Shown here: piece by piece, positions 7,502 to 12,558 of the stretch | Layout of the letters: every line of letters starts with the position of its first letter | Position numbering within the stretch: the first letter of the stretch is position 1 | Assembly: GCA_022448765.1 (NCBI GenBank) | Contig: JAKUTI010000058.1 | Location: 1 to 12,558, forward strand | Direction: 5' to 3' | Length of the DNA stretch: 12,558 bases | From: Pseudomonadales bacterium | GTDB taxonomy: Bacteria > Pseudomonadota > Gammaproteobacteria > Pseudomonadales > Azotimanducaceae | Position numbers and translations under genes: made by a program | The notes under the pieces: generated by a model | What the model was told of the DNA's origin: nothing | What the model saw: only the letters and a program-made list of their open reading frames with translations | Databases searched by the model: none

Positions 7502-9637
7502 ATGATGAAGTTCATCGTCGCGTCAATACTGCTGGTATCAGCGCTAGCGTTCGCTGCGCCTCAAGGAGAGGCGACAAGGCTCATTCATGCCCCCCAACTC
7601 GACGGTCTGGTGGCGGCCGATGCCGCCTGGGCAGACGTCGCAGCAATGACAGGCTTTACACAAGTACAGCCCCAAGAAGGCGCGCCGGCATCGCAGCGAA
7701 CCGAAGTCTTTATGGGGTTCACCGATGACACGCTTTATCTCGGCGTCATCTGCTACGACGATGAGCCGGACAAGATTATTGTCTCGAATAGTCAGCGGGA
7801 CTCTGGGCTCGCGGAGGAAGACAGCGTTCGGTTTGTGATCGATAGCTTTCGCAGCGAGCAGAGCGGTTTTGTGTTCGGGACAAATCCCGCAGGGCTCGAG
7901 TTCGACGGCCAAATCGTTAATACAGGGGCGAACAACTTCCGTAACACAGGCATAAACTCGAATTGGGACACAACCTGGGAGGTCGCCACGCAGGTGGGCG
8001 ATTTTGGCTGGAGTGCGGAGTTTGCCATCCCTTTCAAGTCTTTACGTTACGCTGGCGCAGACGTTCAAACTTGGAACGTCAATTTCGAACGAACGATCCG
8101 TCGCAACAACGAAACCGTTTATTGGGCCCCGATCCCGATGCGATATGGGCTCAATCGACTCACCCTCGCTGGCTCCGTGCAAGGCATCGAACCGCCGTCG
8201 CAGCGGAACCTAAAGATCACACCGTACGGCTTGGGCAAATCCTCCCGCGGGGGGGCTTTGGGCGGATCGAAGGATGGTGGTGATGTCGGTTTCGACATCA
8301 AGTACTCCGTGACGCCGAGCGTTACGCTCGACCTCACATACAACACCGACTTTGCGCAAGTCGAGGTCGACGATCAGCAGGTCAATCTCGATCGCTTTAG
8401 CCTCTTTTTTCGAGAGAAAAGGCCATTCTTCTTAGAAAACGCAGGGATATTCGAAGTTGGTGTGCCTCGCGAGCTGTCGTTGTTTTTTAGTCGCCGCATC
8501 GGAATCGGCCCCGGCGGGCGGCAAATTCCAATCAACGCGGGGGTTCGATTGTCAGGCAAGGTCGCTGGCGTCAACAACCTCGGATTCCTGTACATGCAGA
8601 CCGACGAAGTAGGCGGAGTGGCACCACGAACGGAGTTTACGGTGGCGCGCGTCAGTCGCGAGCTCCGCAACCGCTCGTCAATTGGCGCTCTGGTGGTTAA
8701 CCGCGATGATGACCTAACCGACAACCAAACGTACGCGGTGGACGGTCAGTGGGGTGTGGGCGAAAACACCACGTATACAGCTTTCTTTTCCCAGACCGAA
8801 ACCGAAGGCGTCGACGAAGATGATCATGCGTTCCACCTATCCGGTGCCTACAACGGTGAGATTTGGTCGTATAACCTGAGCTATAGCGAGGTCGGAGCGG
8901 GTTTCAATCCGGAAGTGGGGTTCCTTGCCCGTAGGGACTATCGGCGAGTGAGTACGCGGATCGGGAAACGTATCCGCTATGGGAAAGACAGTGGCATTCT
9001 GCAATTGCGGCCTCACGCGAGCTACAACAGTTATTGGAACTTCGATGGATCCCACGAATCGAGCCGGCTGCACCTCGACCAAGTCATCGAATGGAAAAAC
9101 GGTGCGATGCTGAGTATGGCCGTAGATTTCTTTCACGAAGGAGTGTTACGGGCATTCGAAATTATCGACGGAGTGATCGTGCCGAAGGATGAATTTGATC
9201 ACGAAGAGTTTCGCGTATTCGCCAGCACCGACCAGAGTGCCGTATTAGGCTTTGGCCTCGAAGCGCGAGCTGGCGGTTTTTTTGGCGGAACCCGGGTATC
9301 TGCGAAACCGTCTGTCACCTACCGACTCGGCGAGACGTTCAATGCGAGGTTAAGCGTGGACCATAACAATGTCGACCTCCCCGGCGGCGATTTCAAGGTC
9401 AATCTCACCCAATTGAAGCTGAGCTATTTCTTCACGCCGAAGATGTCTCTGCAGGGGTTTGTGCAACACAATGATCGCCATGAGCTCTTGTCGACCAACC
9501 TCCGGTTCTCCTGGTTGCGCGCTGCGAATTCCGGACTGTACGTGGTCTATAACGAAACCGACGACAACTTCAATTTTCCAGGCCGTCCAAGGCGCGAGTT
9601 CATGATCAAATACAGCCACATTTTCGACATCATGTAG
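7502..9637 (+). CDS. DUF5916 outer-membrane protein with N-terminal CBM9-like domain
   Basis: This 711-residue protein starts with a Sec signal peptide (MMKFIVASILLVSALAFA, cleaved near residue 18). Residues 27 to about 225 form a CBM9-like beta-sandwich of the kind paired with DUF5916: LDGLVAADAAWADV, VFMGFTDDTLYLGVICYDD, and EEDSVRFVIDSF around residues 105-116. From about 235 to the end the alternating strands and turns suggest an outer-membrane beta-barrel. The conserved block is at 281-317 (NTDFAQVEVDDQQVNLDRFS, then FFREKRPFFLENAGIF). The C-terminus ends IFDIM and not the usual terminal Phe. Starts at 7496, 7502 and 7505 are all possible, because no clear Shine-Dalgarno sequence precedes any of them; 7502 is chosen for the signal peptide. 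The ligand is unknown. It follows the DUF3604 gene by 236 bases. Confidence 0.85.
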   Translation: MMKFIVASILLVSALAFAAPQGEATRLIHAPQLDGLVAADAAWADVAAMTGFTQVQPQEGAPASQRTEVFMGFTDDTLYLGVICYDDEPDKIIVSNSQRDSGLAEEDSVRFVIDSFRSEQSGFVFGTNPAGLEFDGQIVNTGANNFRNTGINSNWDTTWEVATQVGDFGWSAEFAIPFKSLRYAGADVQTWNVNFERTIRRNNETVYWAPIPMRYGLNRLTLAGSVQGIEPPSQRNLKITPYGLGKSSRGGALGGSKDGGDVGFDIKYSVTPSVTLDLTYNTDFAQVEVDDQQVNLDRFSLFFREKRPFFLENAGIFEVGVPRELSLFFSRRIGIGPGGRQIPINAGVRLSGKVAGVNNLGFLYMQTDEVGGVAPRTEFTVARVSRELRNRSSIGALVVNRDDDLTDNQTYAVDGQWGVGENTTYTAFFSQTETEGVDEDDHAFHLSGAYNGEIWSYNLSYSEVGAGFNPEVGFLARRDYRRVSTRIGKRIRYGKDSGILQLRPHASYNSYWNFDGSHESSRLHLDQVIEWKNGAMLSMAVDFFHEGVLRAFEIIDGVIVPKDEFDHEEFRVFASTDQSAVLGFGLEARAGGFFGGTRVSAKPSVTYRLGETFNARLSVDHNNVDLPGGDFKVNLTQLKLSYFFTPKMSLQGFVQHNDRHELLSTNLRFSWLRAANSGLYVVYNETDDNFNFPGRPRREFMIKYSHIFDIM

Positions 9638-9884
9638 CCAGACCAGGGCCCATCGACACGGGTGTTATGCCGCACCACGAGTCGAAATGATTGTCGGGGC
9701 GCGTGAGCAAACCAGAACGCGTTCCAGGATCTCACTTCGTCAAACCGTCCGAAGCACACCTTCTCGTTCCTGGGAAACCCGATCGCGTAATATCAGGTAT
9801 GTCCGTCGGTTCGTTTCTATCGCCCACCGGCTAGGAATAACCAACTATGAGTGACGTGGAAAAAACATCGCGAGATACACCAAC
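9638..9884 (+). other. Gap between DUF5916 and SDR genes
   Basis: About 247 bases without a recognisable full gene. No terminator with a T-run is visible after the DUF5916 gene. TAATAT at 9788-9793 resembles a -10 box but has no good -35 partner. The right end holds the 13-codon frame listed separately. Confidence 0.35.
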
Positions 9885-9888
9885 ATGA
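9847..9888 (+). other. Possible 13-codon leader frame overlapping the SDR start
   Basis: An ATG at 9847 opens a frame, MSDVEKTSRDTPT, that stops at TGA 9886-9888 and overlaps the SDR ATG (9885) as ATGA. An AGGA at 9833-9836 lies 10 bases before the leader ATG, while the SDR start itself lacks a clear ribosome site. This arrangement would suit translational coupling. It may equally be chance, as the peptide has no recognisable attenuation feature such as runs of one codon. Confidence 0.25.
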
Positions 9889-10688
9889 CAAAACGATTGG
9901 AGAACAAAGTTGCCGTTGTCACGGGTGGCAACAGTGGTATCGGGGAAGATACTGCAACACTATTTGCCGAAGAGGGCGCCCATGTATTCCTTATGGCACG
10001 TCGAGAATCAGAAGGACGTGAAGTTGAAGCTCGGATCAACGCATCCGGTGGTGATGCCAAATTTATTTTTTGCGACGTGGGCGACGTCGAATCTGTATCA
10101 CGAGCGATCAAACTTGCGGCGGAAACTCACGGACGGATTGACGTCCTGTTCAATAACGCAGGAGGCGGAGGGGGCGGCGAATTTCCTAACGAATCGGACG
10201 AGCAATGGAACGGCATCATCAACGTCAACCTTACCGGTACGTTTTATGTTAGCCGAGCCGCGTGGCCCCACTTGGTCGCCGCCGGCGGTGGCGCTATCGT
10301 CAATATGTCTTCATTGGCTGCCCAGATAGGGCTCAGCCCTCGAATGCGAGACGAATTCGGAACCACGTCTGCTTCCTATACCGTGGCGAAGGCCGGCGTC
10401 GATGCGTTGACCCACTACATGGCGGGCGCAGGCGGTCGACACAATATTCGTGTCAATTGCGTGCGACCCGGTCAAATTCTCACGCCAGGCGCTACGAGAG
10501 GCACGATCAACGATCCCGATGGCGGCCATCACGTCTTCGAGAAATTCATGGATTACGTGCAGATTGTTCAGGGTCCAGGTTATCCGCGAGACGTCGCGCA
10601 ACTGGTTTTATTCTTAGCATGCGCCGAATCGCGTTTCATTACCGGCGAAATAATTAACGTCGATGGTGGCGTGGCGGCTAAGATTTAA
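9885..10688 (+). CDS. Short-chain dehydrogenase/reductase (SDR)
   Basis: This 267-residue cytosolic protein is a classical SDR: an oxidoreductase for alcohol/ketone interconversion with NAD(P). The cofactor turn is TGGNSGIG (13-20), followed by CDV with Asp64, NNAG (90-93), the helix-4 Asn113 in NVN, a catalytic Ser at 142 or 143, and YTVAK with Tyr165 and Lys169. RPG (194-196) and a C-terminal FITGEIINVDGG complete the pattern. The Arg pair at 39-40 after strand 2 (LMARRE), without an Asp there, suggests NADP preference. Six consecutive glycines (93-98) just after NNA form an unusually flexible loop. ATG 9885 has no good Shine-Dalgarno sequence but may be coupled to an upstream short frame. 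The substrate cannot be read from the sequence. Confidence 0.9.
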   Translation: MTKRLENKVAVVTGGNSGIGEDTATLFAEEGAHVFLMARRESEGREVEARINASGGDAKFIFCDVGDVESVSRAIKLAAETHGRIDVLFNNAGGGGGGEFPNESDEQWNGIINVNLTGTFYVSRAAWPHLVAAGGGAIVNMSSLAAQIGLSPRMRDEFGTTSASYTVAKAGVDALTHYMAGAGGRHNIRVNCVRPGQILTPGATRGTINDPDGGHHVFEKFMDYVQIVQGPGYPRDVAQLVLFLACAESRFITGEIINVDGGVAAKI

Positions 10689-10711
10689 CCAACAGCCCAA
10701 TAACGACGGGC

Positions 10712-10735
10712 GGGTTCACTCCCCTAGGGGACGCC
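10712..10735. repeat. CTAGGG-centred palindromic motif, left copy
   Basis: The core TCCCCTAGGGGA (10720-10731) is a perfect 12-bp palindrome, preceded by GGGTTCAC and followed by CGCC. It has no loop, so it is poor as a terminator hairpin. A similar gapped motif lies at 11889-11917 on the other side of the propeller gene. Confidence 0.4.
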
Positions 10736-10759
10736 ATCCGCGTTTTATGTCCGCCACAG

Positions 10760-10772
10760 ACCCCATAAACAC
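10760..10772 (+). repeat. Direct repeat, left copy
   Basis: ACCCCATAAACAC matches 11762-11774 (ACCCCATAAATAC) at 12 of 13 bases in the same orientation. The pair brackets the low-GC propeller gene. The first ten bases are identical. Confidence 0.5.
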
Positions 10773-10773
10773 C

Positions 10774-10777
10774 GGAG
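10774..10777 (+). promoter_or_regulatory. Shine-Dalgarno-like GGAG before the propeller gene
   Basis: GGAG abuts the ATG at 10778 with no spacer, which is too close to serve it. It is 6 bases from the in-frame TTG at 10784, a normal distance. This supports a TTG start, giving MNKLVIKNGF as the signal-peptide beginning. Confidence 0.4.
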
Positions 10778-11755
10778 ATGGCATTGAACAAATTAGTAAT
10801 AAAAAACGGTTTTCTAAGCTGTCTTTTGTTTGCCAGTGTCGCCTATGGCCAAATTACTTTGGACGCGTATAAGAATCCAATCGTTTTTTGCCGAACGCAT
10901 TTCGACGAATCTACTGGCGAAGTCACTAGAAATTCAAAATTGTGGATTATGGAGGAAGATGGGTCACGTCTAACCCAATTAACTTTTGGCACTCGATATG
11001 ATGACCATCCTTCTTTTTATGCAGATCAACGCAGGGTTCTTTATGCCGAATTCTCGCATGACACAATGGGTAAAAGCGTTGAGGCGAAATTAATTAGCCT
11101 AGATATTTACACCGGAGAAAGACAGATAGTTATAGAGGAAAATGGAGCAGCTCTTCATCACGCCACTCTTTCACCCCTGGGAGATGACTTAATTGTCTAC
11201 CACAAGGATTCTCGACCACGGCGTCGTTCGCTATGGTCTGGTTTACCGCCCCGTGACTATGAAATTAATTGGCTTGCCTCTAACGGGGTCGCCGATTCAA
11301 GCAATAGCATTGTCTTCATGCACGAAAAAAACAGAGGCCTAATCCCTCGGGAGGTTTCATTAGCTCGAATATCAGGACGGGGCTTAAATGCCCGCATTCG
11401 TATGCTTACCGATGATAAATACTTGCATCGGAGACCCGCAATCTCTCCTGATGGCCGACTACTAGCTTGGCAGAGCAATGCCGAATCCGAATCGGACGAA
11501 ATTAGACTAGCGGACGCTAATGGTGGCAATGCCAAAAATATAACTGATAGTTCGGGCAATGAAGGTCATCCCTGGTTTTCAAGGGACGGGAAGTGGTTGG
11601 TTTTTGAGTCTGACAGAACGGCAGATTGGGTAACTGGTAACGGTTGTGATTCAAGAAAAGGTTGTGAAATCTGGAAGATTAACTTGGAAACAGGTGAAGA
11701 ATTCCAATTGACGTCGGGTGGAAAAAACTACGCTAGCAACAGACCGAGAATGTAA
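10778..11755 (+). CDS. Secreted TolB-like six-bladed beta-propeller (PD40 repeats)
   Basis: This 325-residue protein has a signal peptide ending near Gly24 (LLFASVAYG, then QITLD), so it is exported. Six repeats resembling TolB/PD40 blades can be traced: SKLWIMEEDGSRLTQLT, a second ending GERQIVI, two degenerate ones, then ISPDGRLLAWQS (222-233) and FSRDGKWLVFES (267-278), with a final EIWKINLETGEEFQLT (297-312). The C-terminus stops at NRPRM, just where a new SPDG strand would begin, and the N-terminus (NPIVFCRT, 33-40) supplies that strand; this fits ring closure, so the protein is probably complete. Cys290 and Cys296 could form a disulfide. It is not TolB itself: no Tol-Pal gene is nearby and the usual N-terminal domain is missing. 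It is much lower in GC than its neighbours. The start may be TTG 10784. Confidence 0.75.
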   Translation: MALNKLVIKNGFLSCLLFASVAYGQITLDAYKNPIVFCRTHFDESTGEVTRNSKLWIMEEDGSRLTQLTFGTRYDDHPSFYADQRRVLYAEFSHDTMGKSVEAKLISLDIYTGERQIVIEENGAALHHATLSPLGDDLIVYHKDSRPRRRSLWSGLPPRDYEINWLASNGVADSSNSIVFMHEKNRGLIPREVSLARISGRGLNARIRMLTDDKYLHRRPAISPDGRLLAWQSNAESESDEIRLADANGGNAKNITDSSGNEGHPWFSRDGKWLVFESDRTADWVTGNGCDSRKGCEIWKINLETGEEFQLTSGGKNYASNRPRM

Positions 11756-11761
11756 ATCCGT

Positions 11762-11774
11762 ACCCCATAAATAC
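11762..11774 (+). repeat. Direct repeat, right copy
   Basis: ACCCCATAAATAC begins 6 bases after the propeller stop codon and pairs with 10760-10772 (one mismatch). It is consistent with a target duplication or recombination site, but also possible by chance. Confidence 0.5.
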
Positions 11775-11893
11775 TTGGTTCACATCCTGAGGGCAGAGCA
11801 CCAGCATCAGCGCGCTCACGAGGTAACCCGAACAATCTTTAGTAATCCACTCCTCAAAATTGTGGTCCCAAAGGTGATCGTAAGAAAAGAGTT

Positions 11894-11914
11894 CGACTCC
11901 CTTCTAGGGAGTCG
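11894..11914 (+). terminator. Perfect 9-bp hairpin, possible terminator
   Basis: CGACTCCCT and AGGGAGTCG pair perfectly around a 3-base TCT loop and are followed by the T-rich TCCTTTACTT. This could end transcription of the propeller gene, whose stop is about 140 bases upstream. The T-tract is interrupted, and the distance is long for a simple terminator. GTTCGACTC at its left edge also resembles a tRNA T-loop, so a tRNA-derived or recombination-site origin is an alternative. Confidence 0.4.
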
Positions 11915-12024
11915 TCCTTTACTTAATACGAGGGATCCTGAAAACTCTTTCAAGACTTCGGACGAAACGGCTGCCTTCTAGTATTGATGGCAAAGTTCAC
12001 GGCTCACCGGCACGAGAGACTCAC

Positions 12025-12558
12025 ATGACTCACGCAGGGAGACGCGCGTTTGCACTGGTTGCAGCGTTGGTGCTGACGCCTTTCTTCAGCGGCTGCGACA
12101 CACAAGACGCCGCGGTGAAACAGGTCGACCCGCCAACGGCAGAGCGGCCGCCCAACATCGTCTTCGTCTTTGCCGACGATCTCGGCATCGGGGACCTAAG
12201 TGTTTATGGCGGTGAAGTCATTAACACGCCCAACATCGATCAGTTGGCAGCAACCGGCGTACGCTTTACCCAGGGCTACATGACCCATGCGGTCTGCAGT
12301 CCTTCCAGGGCAGGGCTCCTGACCGGCCGCTACCAGCAGCGTCACGGCTGGGAGTTCAACCCGGCGGGTCGGGACGTCGAGAACGGCATGAGCATCGACG
12401 AGCGCACGATAGCCGATGTGCTTAAGGCGGACGGATACGCCACCGGCATGATCGGCAAATGGCATCTGGGCTACGGGGCCATTGGAGAAGCGCTACGGTC
12501 GGCCGCTAATGATACGGACGAACGCTATGAGGTCGCCGGCTCAAACCCGAGCGCGCAG
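12025..12558 (+). CDS. Lipoprotein sulfatase (arylsulfatase family S1), 3' end missing
   Basis: The first 178 residues of an exported sulfatase are present; the frame is still open at the window edge. A lipoprotein-type signal (RRAFALVAALVLTPFFSGC, lipobox FSGC, Cys24) points to membrane anchoring. The mature part starts with the family's metal-binding strand, PNIVFVFADDLGIGDL (43-58; Asp51, Asp52). The formylglycine motif is intact: CSPSRAGLLTG (91-101), with Cys91 converted in active enzymes by a sulfatase-modifying enzyme not encoded in this window. GKWHLG (144-149) supplies a conserved Lys and His. Family members hydrolyse sulfate esters of polysaccharides or aryl and steroid compounds; typical length is 450-600 residues. 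The 28 residues after GKWHLG do not show the common GFD segment. GC is about 62% in a sampled line. No strong Shine-Dalgarno sequence is seen before ATG 12025. Confidence 0.88.
   Translation, partial: MTHAGRRAFALVAALVLTPFFSGCDTQDAAVKQVDPPTAERPPNIVFVFADDLGIGDLSVYGGEVINTPNIDQLAATGVRFTQGYMTHAVCSPSRAGLLTGRYQQRHGWEFNPAGRDVENGMSIDERTIADVLKADGYATGMIGKWHLGYGAIGEALRSAANDTDERYEVAGSNPSAQ

Larger units (their letters stand above)
11756..12024. other. Gap between propeller and sulfatase genes, possible gene relic
   Basis: 269 bases without a supported gene. An 87-codon plus-strand frame starting inside the propeller gene (GTG 11718 to 11981) has no family resemblance. A minus-strand frame (11736-11903) with no start codon has more protein-like composition and might be a relic. 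The stretch also contains one direct-repeat copy and a strong hairpin. The sampled GC of its later part is about 43-45%, well below the sulfatase gene. Confidence 0.4.

Noticed and set aside
8249..8255. Run of seven G in the DUF5916 gene as a phase-variation tract
   Set aside because: Seven is short for a slippage switch, the frame is intact on both sides and it encodes a Gly-rich turn; it may be a point to check for sequencing error only.
10148..10182. Six-glycine tract in the SDR as a frameshift or insertion
   Set aside because: The reading frame and all SDR motifs continue on both sides with mixed Gly codons, so it is a genuine loop.
11830..11917. Complete tRNA gene suggested by the T-loop-like motif
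   Set aside because: No complementary acceptor strand, anticodon arm or D-arm could be found at the right distances; only the T-arm resemblance remains.
11718..11981. 87-codon plus-strand frame from a GTG
   Set aside because: Starts inside the propeller gene, has no ribosome site, no recognisable domain and overlaps the hairpin.

Overview
The window looks like chromosomal DNA of a heterotrophic, probably marine, gammaproteobacterium-like organism. This is inferred from the kinds of proteins present (DUF3604 lipoprotein, DUF5916/CBM9 outer-membrane protein, lipoprotein sulfatase, PhyH-type dioxygenase, CurA-type reductase) and from Gram-negative export signals. There is no rRNA or other marker gene, so the assignment is loose. 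I see no complete tRNA, CRISPR array, insertion sequence or phage gene.

Layout. 1-315 is the 3' end of an NTF2/SnoaL-like gene cut by the window edge, followed by a PaaI-type hotdog thioesterase (362-766). A PhyH-type dioxygenase (781-1560, minus) converges on the thioesterase and diverges from a CurA-type NADPH reductase (1669-2661). The reductase converges, 3 bases apart, on an AhpD-like carboxymuconolactone decarboxylase family gene (2665-3237, minus). An exported metallo-beta-lactamase-fold hydrolase (3382-4347, minus) is divergent from a YfcE-type phosphoesterase (4540-5097). This left half is a mosaic of short, alternately oriented cytosolic housekeeping or secondary-metabolism genes, with no clear single pathway.

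From 4540 to the right edge every gene is on the plus strand. The central block is an envelope pair: a large DUF3604 lipoprotein with PHP-like metal-site motifs (5151-7265) and a DUF5916 protein with an N-terminal CBM9-like domain and a predicted outer-membrane barrel (7502-9637). An SDR oxidoreductase (9885-10688) follows, then a secreted TolB-like beta-propeller (10778-11755), and the window ends inside a lipoprotein sulfatase with an intact formylglycine motif (12025 onward). Together these suggest processing of an extracellular or periplasmic, possibly sulfated or phosphorylated, substrate. That is inference from context only.

The most unusual stretch is about 10.7-11.95 kb. The TolB-like gene is clearly poorer in GC than its neighbours (hand counts of sampled 60-base lines about 38-52%, against about 52-53% in the SDR and about 62% in the sulfatase). 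It is bracketed by a 12-of-13-base direct repeat, and further out by two similar CTAGGG-centred palindromic motifs. This may be the footprint of a small transferred cassette. It is the best candidate here for something undescribed, but the evidence is modest. No gap between genes exceeds 300 bases.
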